Positions 1-11,899 of a stretch of DNA of 64,000 nt are shown here, piece after piece. The position numbers and the translations under genes are program-made. The DNA comes from Rhyzopertha dominica (taxonomy: Eukaryota > Arthropoda > Insecta > Coleoptera > Bostrichidae): contig QCXZ01000041.1 in the NCBI GenBank assembly GCA_025024175.1, positions 50,463,786-50,527,785 on the forward strand, read 5' to 3'. Every line of letters begins with the position of its first letter. The stretch's first letter is position 1. Under the pieces are notes generated by a model. The model saw only the letters and a program-made list of their open reading frames with translations, had not been told where the DNA came from and did no database searches.

Positions 1-365
1 AACTGATCCATAAAGCCTGATACTTTTCTGATTGCTGGGTAGTTGCTCCTTATCAGTATTGTTGGTGTTATCTTTGATTCAAGAGTATTATCAAATAACA
101 GCTTGTGTTAGATCTATGTATTGTGTGTGTATCCAAAACACGACCCATCGCTTCGGCAGTAATGTAATGTCGTTAGATCCCCATTTTTGTCAAAATATTT
201 CAGCAGTTCAATAAATGTGGGCTGTGGGAGAATTTCACAGCAGTTCTTCTCGCAAACTCCTTTTACTGACACTGCTTTATGCGATCAAGCGTTATCGTGC
301 AAGGGGATTACGCCTCTGTCTTTCATATCTCGTCTACACTTTTGGAATCATGCATTTAAATATTG
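1..365. other. No gene recognised
   Basis: AT-rich spacer. The short open frames here show no domain, codon bias or splice context that I recognise. It ends at the TA target-site duplication (366-367) of the next element. Confidence 0.5.
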
Positions 366-367
366 TA

Positions 368-1650
368 CAGGGTGGGCCATCTAACGTTTGCATTTTGAAG
401 TAGTGGTTATTTTGAGTTTGGCAACACTTCTGTCATTCGTGCTATGACAGAAATTTAATTTAATATTTGACATTTACGAAATGGATCGCTTTACGCTTGA
501 ACAAAATTGGGAAATATTGAAAACTTATTTCCAAAGCGGTGAATCTTCTGTCCAAACTGTAAGAAATTTACGTGGAAAATTCAGTAGAAATGAAATGCCT
601 TCACGACAATTTGTGGATCAATTTGTCAAGCGAGTTCGTGAAACTGGATCGTTATTGAATAAACCAACACATTTACGTTCTTGTCCAGTGCGTACAGCTG
701 AAAACATTGCTGTTGTTGCTCGTAGTGTGCGTGAACAACCATCAACATCAACTCGTCATCGTTCTCAAGAACTGAACATTTCTCGCACTTCTCTCAGGAG
801 AATTTTGCATAAATTATGGACAATTAGTCCAAGAAATAAAGCCTCATGACAATCGAATGCGTTTTCGATTCGCAGAATCGGCTGAAGATCGTTTAGCTGA
901 AGATGAGCATTTTTACCGAAAAATCGTGTTTTCAGATGAGGCTCATTTTCACCTTGCAGGCTATGTCAATAAGCAAAATTGCCGTATTTGGGGATCAGAA
1001 AATCCACACGTGATTGTTGAGCAGCCAATGCATCCACAACGAGTGACTGTTTGGTCTGGATTTTGGTCAGGAGGCATCATTGGTCCATTTTTCATCGAAA
1101 ATGATGAAGGAGCCACCGTTACTGTCAATGGAGATCGTTACCGTGCCATGCTCAACGAATTTTTGTTTCCAAAAATTGAAGAGAATGGCATGGATGATGT
1201 TTGGTTTCAACAGGATGGTGCCACTTTCCATACAGCCAATGTAACCATCGATCTTTTGCGAACTGTTTTTGAAAATCGAGTAATTAGCCGAAATGGTGAT
1301 GTGAATTGGCCATCTCGCAGCTGTGATTTGACACCGTTGGACTATTATTTGTGAGGTGCCGTTAAAGATAAGTGTTACGTGAACCATCCAGAGACTATCG
1401 AGGCTTTGAAACAGGAAATCGAAGTTGTCATTCATGAAATTGAAGCCCAAACAATCGAAAATGTACTGAAAAATTGGGTTGATCGGATCAGGTACTGCAA
1501 AACCAGCCGTGGTAGTTATTTGAATGATGTCGTATTTCATTCATAAATGTAAAAGTTCAATCTTTCTAATAAACTTATAACTTGGAAAAATATTCATTAA
1601 TTTTTTATTTATAGCCGATCAAAAATGCAAATTTTATATGGCCCACCCGT
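368..1650 (+). mobile_element. DD41D Tc1/mariner-superfamily element with TIRs and TA duplication
   Basis: The left end reads CAGGGTGGGCCAT from 368. The right end, read on the minus strand, is ACGGGTGGGCCAT ending at 1650. Both are flanked by TA (366-367, 1651-1652), the duplication made by this superfamily. Similarity between the ends continues inward for about 30 bp (a GCATTTT motif at both). The interior is a single transposase gene broken by a frameshift and a stop. The 1283-bp length is normal for a complete element, so this is a full-length but inactive copy. Confidence 0.9.
481..1546 (+). pseudogene. DD41D transposase, broken by frameshift and nonsense codon
   Basis: Starts MDRFTLEQNWEILKTYF at 481, a helix-turn-helix N-terminus typical of insect mariner-like transposases. 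The first frame stops at 849. The next frame (KPHDNRMRFRFAE) continues from about 840, so a frameshift with a small deletion lies near 820-845. Catalytic residues seen are FSDEAHF (first Asp), WFQQDGATFH (second Asp) and LTPLDYYL (third Asp). There are 41 residues between the second and third acids, the spacing of the DD41D ('rosa'-type) group. A TGA at 1352-1354 falls where Trp is expected (YYL-W-GAV), and coding similarity then continues to TAA at 1544-1546. Confidence 0.85.
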
Positions 1651-1652
1651 TA

Positions 1653-4600
1653 CAAAGAAGACAGATATATTTGTCTTTTGGTATTTGTCTATTGCTTCTT
1701 TGTCCATGCGGTCTTCTTCCATTATTGTAGCCACAATAGCAGCAAAAGTGTTGCCGGGAGCAGTATGAGGTCACACTCTTCTGTGGTCATCTTTAACACT
1801 AGTCCAACGCTCTGGAACGCTTACTACATCAGGTTACTGTGGAACTATCCACACACGATTCCTGGCAAGTTTCTTGTAACGCACCGTGAATTTCGGCAAC
1901 CTTTTTTTAATCCGCTACAGTGACGCGTGCCATTGTATTAAACCCCTTTTTGAAAAATTTTTACACATAAACTGAGCGAACTATCCGCACTCTTTATATA
2001 GCTAAGTGATGTCCCAATGATAGACTTTTATAATTTGACAGTAGTTCTTTTTCCACCATCGCCAGTTCAGCGCCAGCTTAATATGTGCAGGAATTATGAC
2101 ATGATTCTTGTAATAACAGGCATCAAACAAAAAACACGGTAAAATACAACAACTGGACTGGTTGACATTCAAGAAGAAACTTATTGTTTCTAAATTTGTC
2201 AGAGCATAAGAGGGGGTTAAAAGAGATTAGATAAGTTGACAGGTAAATATTTTAGAGAGGAGAGGAAGGTCCCTTATCCATATTTTCTTCATAATTGAAT
2301 AAATATTTAAATTCATTTTAAAATCGAGTACATCTGGGCGTCCTTACTTATATTCTGTATCTTGCGAATATAGTTTTTAACATTTTTTTTAAATTTTATA
2401 GAACGTCTTCCCTTAACTGATACCTCTTCTCACTAGTCATTTTTCCATCATTACGTCATTGCCCAGTGGGGCACATTTACATAAACAATCACAACGTACT
2501 ACGGCCGATGAATTTTAAGTGATTTCTGTCGCGATTTCTCTGACTCCGCNTTATAAGCTAAATGTCGTGCCGGAGATATCGGTCAGAGATAGTTGTTGCG
2601 CCTCGCATTCGCGGTACGTCTTGCCCCCCACCAACGTGAGAGTTGTACACACCTGAGTCTTGACGTCTAGAGATGGGCCCTCTGAAGGCCGATTTTCCAA
2701 TCGTAATTGATACTTGAGCTTCACGAGGGCACTAAAATGTTGTCTGAAGCTAGATCTTCAGTGTGGGTGCTGTTTTGGTGTCATTATCCCTCGTCAACAT
2801 GGATTGTCATCTCACACATCTCAATATAATGTCACGGCCTATGCCGTTTCATTTTTCGGGTTGCATCCGATATTAATTAATTTTGGGGGTTCCACTGATC
2901 TAAAGAAATTGTCTTTACATGTCATCTACATGAAAAGCGTTTCATATTCAGGTCCATAGTTGTCTATAAAGGGGAGGCCGAAGATTCTTCCCGAGTTGCT
3001 GGTTTCCTTTTAAACATCTTATACTCCAAGTGTCTCCAAAGGCAAGATTGTTGTACTCCACATCATATGTGTTTAGCATATCGAGATAAAGCTGACCGTT
3101 TTAAAGCAGAAAACACCTAATTATCTGTGTCTGAGCGTATACTTCCCAGAGTTTTATTTAAGAAGCTGAAGTATTGTAAAGCAAACTTGTTTTCCCAGTT
3201 GGAATGCCATTAATTAAATGAATTGCTGTCTCATTTTTCATAATTTCCCCCTGTCTCTGAATTAAACCTTCTAGGTTAAGACCAACTGTTCAGTAACTGG
3301 TCCATTGACACAGTAGAGAGCGACATTGCCAAGTTGTGCAATTTCTCCCTAGACTCAGGATTTTCTTTGTTAACGTCATCGTAGCAATGTTATAAAGCAG
3401 AATACACTCTTATAGTAGCTGTTAATCTTTTCCCACGCGAATTATTGAAATAATGATGTCTCTTGTCCACCAATCTACAAAACCAAACCCTATAATTTCA
3501 TCTTAAGAGAAAACTAGTAAACTTCATTTTCCTCGTACCACATTTCTTCGCTCTCTCTTTCCCATCTCTACATCGGCCGGATTCCGGTTATAGCGGTGTC
3601 GACCTCGTTAGCGGTGCAGAAAGTGCGACGATCGCCGATCTGGGGGGTGGCCGACCACCCCCAGGAGGGGGGCGGGCGCGGCGTCGCCGTCCCCCAAGAC
3701 GTGACATTGAGGCGCCCGCGTAATTAACAGGTGTCTCAAGGCAGTCGCCACCGGTTAAACGTAACGAATGACCCGGCTCTAAATGTTAACCTGTTTCTTG
3801 TCGCTTTCGTACACTTACCGTCTAGCTGTGCGGGGAAATGTCAGAGTTCGTGAAGATTGGGAATCGAGTGTGCAATATTTGAAATCTTCGACGGTTTACT
3901 TCGCTAAGAATCTCAAGAGTTTGTCACAATGATTGATATTATGACTTCTAACAGTAGGTCATGACTCTGTGAAACTAGTTGCTTAAAAAGTTGTCTGTCT
4001 GATCAAGGCCATTAACGAACATAATTGCAATGTCATCATCAAAATTTGAGATCTCTTCATTTAATATTAACTTTTAGACCATTTTGTCATCTTGTAGTTT
4101 TGAAGAGCTTCGCGTCAAAAGCACCCAAAAGCTGTTTTTTTTTGGTTCGCGTCACTTTTCCGAGTCTTAACTAAACTATCTTAAGGTCATCCTGACTAGA
4201 GATTTAGGGCAGATTCTACATATCTGTCCGCCGAACAGGAAAGGAGTAAGAACATCAAATAGAGATCAAGCTCTAGGCTAAATTAACATACTTTCGTATG
4301 GTTGAGACGATACTGACAGAGTAAAACTTGTAGACATACGTATATCTAAAGATTTATGCAAAATAATATGTATATAACCTTGTCAGTATCTTACAAACTC
4401 CTTGTCCGACGAAATCCTTCCAATTTATACTTATCCATAAGCTTAGGTTAAAATCCCCATCAAATGTCAATTGGAAACAAAGAATAACTGATAATAATCG
4501 TGATCATCTCCTTAGCTAGGGCTGAATATGAAAAACACAGTTTGCACGTGCTTTTGGTGGTAAAGGTAAAAAACCCATTCAAATCTTGTGTGTGGAATAC

Positions 4601-4779
4601 AGAATCCAGTCCTCNTAGTAATCTGGAAGAAATCTAGTTCAAACTGTAGCTTTGAAGCTTACAAGGCAAGTGCCACTGAGCTCATGGGACTGTTAGTTTC
4701 ATTGTTACAATCATCTACACATCAACTATAGGAGAAGGTCGATCTCCACGGATGTTGAGGCACATAATCAGAGTCATCA
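1653..4779. other. Spacer without recognised gene
   Basis: No coding region, RNA gene or element boundary was recognised. The only compositional break is the GC-rich patch at about 3580-3740, listed separately. Single ambiguous bases occur at 2550 and 4615. Confidence 0.4.
3580..3740. other. Short GC/CpG-rich island
   Basis: An abrupt GC- and CpG-rich patch (runs of G and C, several CG dinucleotides) in otherwise AT-rich DNA. No open frame with recognisable content crosses it. It could be a promoter or non-coding first exon, for example of the downstream chromatin gene whose 5' end was not found, but nothing in the sequence proves this. Confidence 0.25.
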
Positions 4780-5860
4780 TCGTCCATTATCCAAATCGCA
4801 ATTATATGATAATTTCCCCGGCCCAGGTGGAACATTACAAAAACTGTGTTGACCTAGTTTCAAGACAAATCTTGACAAGTGTCTTGGTTGTATTCCTCCT
4901 GTCTCCGAAAACTACAACAGGTTTCTGTAAAGAATATATTCCCGGATGGTCCGCGGACACTGAAGCACTTTACCAAAATTCAATTTGTCGTGGTGTTCCA
5001 CAAATAACCCCTACGTTTTCTTGACACAGCTTCAAACAGGACTACTAAATACTTCAAACACTCGAGCTATAAAGCATGGAATCTGCTTAAAAAGTTTAAT
5101 GGTAGGAAATCCATAACCCTAAATCAAGACATCGTTACAGCAAATCAAATAACTGCCCAGAACTGATCCAGAAATATCAATATAATACCGAAAAGATACC
5201 TTAAAACATTCTCCAGGATTTGACGGAATTCATAAAAAGTGTTCTTAATTGATAGAGGTTTTTACACCATGAACTACTACAAGTATTCAAAAGCACGAAA
5301 ATAATAACCATCCTAAAACCTGGAAAGAAAGAAGGCAACATACTAAGCTCTTTAGTAATATCTTCCGATGCAAAGTTCCATTGGACTGTACAGCAAGTAA
5401 ACTGAGAATCCTAAACAGTAGCATCCATTAGGGCCCTGTATTTGCTCCTGCTCTTTTCCATAGGTACGAGTCTAACTTACCAAAACTGCGAGTAAATTTG
5501 CATATGCAGATGACTTGGCTATCGTTGTTAAACTTGAGTCTCTAGAGACGACAGAGACCGTATTGGAAAGAGACCTCAAAATGTCGTGGGAGAGAAATTT
5601 GTTATAGGAACTGTAGATGAACCTCAAGTACTGTGAAGACAGAATGCTCCTTTTTTTATAATTAATAAACCTACACACATTGAACATGAAATTACTAGGA
5701 TCGATCGTATGTTAGGTTTTATTAACTGTAAGTCCCAGTATACTGACATTTCGTATATGAAACCGGCTTTTTTCTTATTGCAATCAACTCCCATCGCATA
5801 ACAGTTTTTAGCGCTCGTTATTTGCGGCATTCTGTAGGTGGTTACTTACGACAAAGCGCC
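4780..5860 (+). mobile_element. Decayed jockey-clade non-LTR retrotransposon (linker and RT)
   Basis: Pieces in several frames line up in the order of a jockey-type ORF2. They are: KEYIPGW (about 4925), the endonuclease-RT linker; YKAWNLLKKFNGRKS (from about 5065); PGFDGIHKK (about 5218); ILKPGKKEG (about 5308); and the RT catalytic box FAYADDLAIVV (about 5497), followed by LESLETTETVLERDLKMSW. Many stops and shifts separate them. The linker resembles the antisense element at 11,900-14,200 (SSWNLLKKLE), so both may derive from one family. Confidence 0.8.
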
Positions 5861-6099
5861 GTTTGTTCCCCCAATTAAATGTGGCACTTACGTCGAGAGC
5901 GAATCGTTACGGAACATTTTTGGAGGCTAAATCAAGTATCACTTTATTGCCGTTTTGTTTACGCCTTCGACGTAATAAACCCGGGTATCGTTTGGGACAC
6001 AGAAAATACGGACGCGTGTGTTGCTCAGAGAAAAAATCGCGATGAGTCACGGCATCCAAGTGAAATACCGCAACGCGATTGCATAACTGGCGATTGTGA

Positions 6100-6370
6100 T
6101 GCTAACGTGCATTTAAGATCATATGCGTTTTTATTTGTGCGGCTATCGATTTGTTTTATTGTGATCTCGGAGACGGGAGTGTCCCAAGAGTCTGTCTTGG
6201 GACCGTTACTGTTTCTTTTACGTACCATTGGTATTCCTGAATTCATAAATCATCCAGTGTTCACGTTAATGATACTGCCATTGACGCATTCTGCTATGCT
6301 GTCTGCAAGTCAACTAACTAGAGACAGACCTGTTTCGCTGTTATTACAGCTCGTCAGTGTAGTTTAGGTC
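6100..6370 (+). mobile_element. Reverse-transcriptase fragment of a second non-LTR element
   Basis: A short open stretch contains SETGVSQESVLGPLLFLL, the usual GVPQGSVLGPLLFL palm motif of non-LTR reverse transcriptases, then an IPEFINHPVFT stretch. The YADD box that should follow is lost by frameshift (reads TLMILPLTHSA). Only about 270 bp is recognisable. The boundary with the preceding jockey relic is not visible. Confidence 0.65.
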
Positions 6371-7023
6371 TAGTGTAGGCGGCATGGCATAAAATACCTA
6401 TTTAGCAAACCAACGGTATGATGTTAGTGGAAAAGTAGGGGCAGTGCCATCTATCTGTGATAGACTAACACGACGACAAAGACACCTAGCTGACTTATCG
6501 AGAACTACTTCCTAAAGAAATGCAGGTCACTTCCTTTAGGAAGCATGTATTCTTTCAGCATACATAGTCATTTAGAGTCTCATAGATTTTATTTCATGCT
6601 GTATGAGTATATTTTCTGAAAATATTGTTTTTGATTGATTAATATGAACCAGTAATTGAGACCCGGTATTTTTTAAGTCATCACAGTTACATTTTAAAAT
6701 TATTCTCTTCTACATCCTCCTCATACTCTTAGCAATGTGATCGACTACTTTCAGTAGTAAATACTCCTTCATAGGTGAATTTTTCATATCTTTTCCTACT
6801 CAGCCCCTTCGATCGATTCGAATGATAATCTAGAGGTTGTTATATAAGCTAACCGCTTAAAAATGTATTGTATGTTGATACTATTTGATACTTTTGATTG
6901 AAAGATAAAATTCGGCATCAGTTCAAAGGGCACATCATGAAAAAGAAAATCGTCTTACCAAATCCAAAAAGTATGCCAACATCACATTTTCATTGACACT
7001 TTCCGACCGGAAAGCATTATTAG

Positions 7024-7028
<5 letters not shown>
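6371..7028. other. Spacer without recognised gene
   Basis: AT-rich sequence with no supported coding region. The first 200 bp may still be degraded retroelement. Confidence 0.4.
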
Positions 7029-7069
<41 letters not shown>

Positions 7070-7078
7070 CTGAGGTAG
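7029..7078. repeat. (TA)25 microsatellite
   Basis: Uninterrupted TA dinucleotide for about 50 bp. Confidence 0.97.
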
Positions 7079-9688
7079 TTTGAAACGATTTTGATCGTGC
7101 TTTTCGAATTTCCACGTACTGTTCCCGTATTTCTACAACTGACTTGGTTTTATACGAATTATTTTGTCTTTTATCTGTTCAAATTGTTTTATCAGTGTTA
7201 ATAATTTATTTTTGTTTCAGGTGAGTTCCATTACATTAGTCAGACTTAGATCCTAGTACTAAAGGTAAGCGAGATTAAGAACCTATTATACTTTACGTTT
7301 ACTTACATTAAATATCGGTTTTCGCAGATTATGAACTTACTTTCGTATCAGAAATGCATCTTGATTTCCTAATTATTCAATGACAACAGGATTAAGTCAT
7401 TTTTAGCCCATTCAAAAAAAAACCTGCACTCATCTCTGAAGCAGGCATTCTTTATTAGATTTGGATTTTTTATATTTCCCGTCATAATTTCTCCGAATTG
7501 AATTCTTTTGTCGAAGTCATTTCTGGAGCATTTTCATTCATTGCTTTGGAATTTTCGCACTAGATGAACGTTTAATTTAATTTAACAACATCAACAAATT
7601 GCAACGTTTTATGGATAGGAACTTCTGAGCTATTCTAAATGGAAAATGTCGAAAAATCAGGATTGTAGAAAATCAAATTTTGCATAAAGACAAAAATATA
7701 ATGAGATTGCCTTTAAAAGTAAACAATAGTTCTTAGTCGAATTCAGCGCTGAGATTATTTTAATTTTCTTCTTATATTTGTAAAGGAGTTCTACAATTTC
7801 CGCTATTTGTTATTTTTTATTTTGAATAGTCATTTTTGAGAGAGCTTAATCCATATTTCGGCGAACTTGATAAATATTGTCGATTTTTGACCGCTAAAAC
7901 GTTATATCATTTTCTTCTATGGCTCGTTCTTAGAAATAACCTATTATATGCTAACCAAAATCAGTCCAAAGCAAACAATTCAACCCAGCAACAACTTTTT
8001 AATATTCCACAGCAAAAAAAAGAACAAATCATAAACAATCTGGTTAGAAACAAGTTATAAAAACTCGTTTCTTATTTGCAATACAAATACGTACACATCT
8101 TATTAATTAGCGTATTCTCATGGATGTTTTTAACATCGCAGTGAACTAGATAGATTTTATCGTGTTGTATAAACATTTTTTTAACCTTGATCGGACTGTA
8201 CAGAACGAAAACGAGAAATCTGAGGCCATGTCTTATTGACTGTTTAAATTATCTAGCCACAAATAATGTAGCTTTAATAAAATTCCAGCGAAAAGGGAGC
8301 ACGCAGATTTACTTACGCGAAGCGGATATTAAAAGATTAATATCAAAGAGTTGGAAGAGTTGAAAATGTCGCTTTGCTGCTACGGTTGTTTATATTAGCT
8401 CAGTTGGTATAAAACAGTAACTGCATTTTAATATGGTAACATCTAGAGAGCGCAAAGAAAGAAAAGTTGATTAAACGCGTTTGGAATTAAATTTCGTTGG
8501 TTGTTGGTTACATTTAGAAAATGCTTGAAGAACAGATCGGATTTCATTCTTGCTGTTGATAAAGATGTTCCTGAATAACAAACAATGATAAATGTAATTA
8601 ATGCCTTGGCTTATCACTAATTGACCGGTTGCAAGCATAAACACAAAAGAACCTTGCATTTATTATTTAATGAATGGAATCCGTACAAAGTATTAGGTTT
8701 AAACATACTACAAATATACGACTGAAAGAGAAAATGTATAAAAAAGCACTTTCAAATATCTTGACCAATATTTTGGATTACGAAAAAACATAATCGTATG
8801 TCGTTGTGTCGCTATTTCAAGCGTATTAATCAATTAATGAAAACTCCACTAATAACTGCAGTTTAACATTCAACTGGCAATTTTTATTTGACAGGGTAGA
8901 AGTTCGGAAATTTGATTTTATTAATTCTCCATGAAAAAATAGGATGTGACTTTCACATAAAAAAATCTGACTTGTTTATCCCCTGTGGAAATACAGAAAT
9001 ACAACTCCTTAAAAATGGTGTTTTTCTCTCAATTCTTTTGGAACACTCCGGGTTTATGATCGAATTCAACAATGATTTGCCGACCATAAGTATAATGGTG
9101 AAATGTTGTATAGTATCAAGCAACGATCTACGAGACTGACTTATGCAGAGGGTTTAACAGCTCTATGGTCGGCCGTCGTAAACAATTGTATTGTAAATGA
9201 TGGTTTTTACAACCTTATAGTCGGCCCTCCTAAACTATTCGAATTAGTGGCATACTTCAAAGTTCCTAAATGGGCCGTATTCAAAAAAATCTTATTGGCT
9301 GAAATTTTAACTTTTCCACTATAAATTTGTTAGTTGTAATAATTTAGCAATCAATAAAACATAGAAGCTTTTATAACAAATTTTATTTAATGCAGACCTG
9401 ATGCTAACTGGCACGACCCGCGTTCTATTTTTATGTGATACTTTATTGGGTTTGAATTTTCCGATATATAAAATAAAAGCCTTTGCATGTCATAACGAAT
9501 TTATAATTAATATAAAAACATACAAATTAGTTAGTAGAAAATTAATTTCATTTGTTAGAAAAAATTTACAATNGTGCACAATAAAATTTATACACGGTAT
9601 CGATTATGTTCATTACAGCTTGTTAATAAGCACATTACAAGAGTCATAAACTAAAAAAATCACTTTCACTGCTAAAATCACGATTAAC
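7079..9688. other. Spacer without recognised gene
   Basis: AT-rich. Short open frames near 7836-8060 and 8912-9649 have no recognisable motif. A TAGCTCAGTTGG string near 8396 resembles a Pol III A box, but no B box follows, so it is not called a tRNA or SINE. Confidence 0.4.
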
Positions 9689-9689
9689 T

Positions 9690-10185
9690 TATATTATTAA
9701 TTCTTGTATATATTTCGCTCTATAGTGATTTTCAATGTCCAGTACATGCCGCACTGAATCTCTCCATTCATCGACACTTGTTATTTCAGCTTCGTGTCTA
9801 ATTTTTAGCAGCATTTCATTGCTAAATTTTCCACCGATGTTCCCTCGTCGAATTCTTTGTTTCAACTGCCCCCATATCATTTCAATGGGGTTGAAAATGC
9901 AATGATATGGGGGTAATCGTAGAATTCAGAAGCGAGAATGTCAATTTTAAATTTCTTCCAAAATTTTTTTGTGCCAAGCACTTCCAACAATAGTTTTTTT
10001 GTGTAGTCCTCTTCGAAATATAAATCTTCTTTGTTGTATTTGGAATTTTATCCAGTTGCTCCGAATGGTAACTAGCGTTGTCCATTACTATGACACTGTT
10101 TGGTGGCAATTTGGGCAATAAAATGTTTTTGAACCAATTTTCAAACAGTTCGGCATTCATATCAGAATGATAATCGGTTTAAAAT
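9690..10185 (-). pseudogene. IS630-like DDE transposase C-terminal half, frameshifted
   Basis: Read on the minus strand, DYHSDMNAELFENWFKN leads into LPPNSVIVMDNASYHSEQ, where the Asp of MDNASYH is the second catalytic residue. After a shift near 9940-9990 it continues LRLPPYHCIFNPIEMIWGQ, where the Glu of NPIE is the third catalytic residue. A C-terminal tail (EWRDSVRHVLDIENHY) ends at TAA near 9690. This arrangement is typical of a widespread insect Tc1/IS630-like group. The N-terminal half and inverted ends were not found. Confidence 0.8.
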
Positions 10186-10189
10186 CAGC

Positions 10190-11895
10190 AATACTCTATT
10201 TGACCAGTTTCCCTACGAAATGTATTCAAACGCCCCGTAATAAGTGGCTAAATGTAAGCATATATGTAGGTATGACTGAATAAGTAAAAAATATTGCACT
10301 TGGTACGCTTATATGCTGTGAAACTTTAAAATATAAGTAAACACATATGCTTTCAATACCATTTATAATAGGAGTAGAATAGTTCCGATTTCTTCTTATT
10401 TCCAAAAAAATATCCAGTTAGAAACTACGTGTATGACCCTCCGGATTAAAAGAGGACGATTGCACACCGCGATCAAAAGTTAGAAAGTATGGGCTGCCGC
10501 ATTGAAATTGGAATGTTTACCATTCATGGTTATAAAAATAGATACTACTCATTAAATTTGGAAAGAATACGATGTAGTCATATATTAAAAGCTATTAGAT
10601 GAGAAATATTTGTAGTTCAAATTATAGTACCAAATAATGCTCATTGATTTGTATTTACTGAAAAGAATTCTAAAAAAGCCTAAACACAATTTTTGGATAG
10701 GGTCCACTCCGCTGCAAAACAGTGGAACATGCCGAACCCGTCATAGATTGTTGCTTGCAACTATAATGCTAAACGTGTACAATTTTTAACTGACATTACA
10801 TTTCTAGTGTCAATCACCATTATATCTAAATTCCAGGAATGCGCTGAATCGCTTAGAGAACAGGAATGGCATGCTTGTTGTACTTTTGCACCAAAAATTT
10901 GAAGATTTCCTATTGAAATGCTTGCCCAAATCAATGGTTCTAATTATCAGTGTCTGATTGGACCCACTTCTAAAGTTCTTATAAAGGGAAGCACTGAACA
11001 TGGGGCCTACTAGATGAACATCAGAAAGAGCATTTCGAATCATAGTCTTACAGAGAACGAGTTCATATATTTGACATTTTATCTCTCTGCCATCCGTTCC
11101 GTAACGTATTTTTAAGGTACCATGTGCAGGACTCGTCGTTTCAACGCCAAAGAACCACTGTTTGAGCACGAACTTTTGCGTTTATGAGCCATGCAGCTAA
11201 CTGTAAACAAAACTAACAAATCGAACACACGACTCGGTCGCGGATTAATTATTGTAACGGGTATTCCTCGGCGAACGCAACAGCAAAATCCGCACGGTCG
11301 TCCGTACCACGAGCAGGAGGCGATGTTTTGCAAATAATATTAGTGGCTGAAACGCAATTTATTACGGAGGCAAATAAACACCCACGCTTTTCTGCCCCGG
11401 GAGCCGTTTTCAGCGGATAACTACCGTTAATGAGTACGATAAGCATCTCGCCTGTTAACAATCATCGTCGGTAAGTAGATGGAGAAACAAACGGCGCAAC
11501 TGTCCTCCGCCCTCGGGGTTGCGGGTGGTTTTATTTGGGAGAGGACGCGATTTGTGCTCCCGTGGAGTTTCAGACGCGTCGCTTATTTCTATTTTGGGTT
11601 TCCGCGTGAGATTCCGGGATGTTTTCCTGTTCAACTGTTGCACGAATACAAATCGAGCGTGCCGTTTGATATATCGCCCTGGCGTTTTGTTGACTATTTC
11701 GGAGGGCAACCGTGGACATTCTTGAATGGCGATAACTAAAGCTAAATGCATATTTTTGCTGATTGATGCATTTATTTTGAAATACCTCAATTTGTGCACA
11801 TTCTCTTTAAACAACCAATTTCCTTCTACAAATTTCATTAAAAGCTGAGAATTGGAGGCTTGACTTGAGCTTAGTTACTGACAATATGCTCACAA
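10190..11895. other. Spacer; GC-richer block at 11,230-11,740
   Basis: No domain was recognised in either strand. From about 11,230 to 11,740 the sequence is richer in GC and CpG, with overlapping open frames on both strands (longest 127 codons, minus strand). Open frames arise easily in such DNA, so I do not call a gene. Confidence 0.35.
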
Positions 11896-11899
11896 AAAC

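Noticed and set aside
8390..8430. TAGCTCAGTTGG string resembling a tRNA/SINE A box
   Set aside because: No B box within the next 80 bp and no cloverleaf pairing, so it is not a tRNA and not an identifiable SINE.
10810..11169. 119-codon minus-strand frame
   Set aside because: No family resemblance that I can defend; isolated and without splice or start context.
11455..11838. 127-codon minus-strand open frame
   Set aside because: Lies in GC-rich DNA where both strands are open; no motif, signal peptide or splice support.
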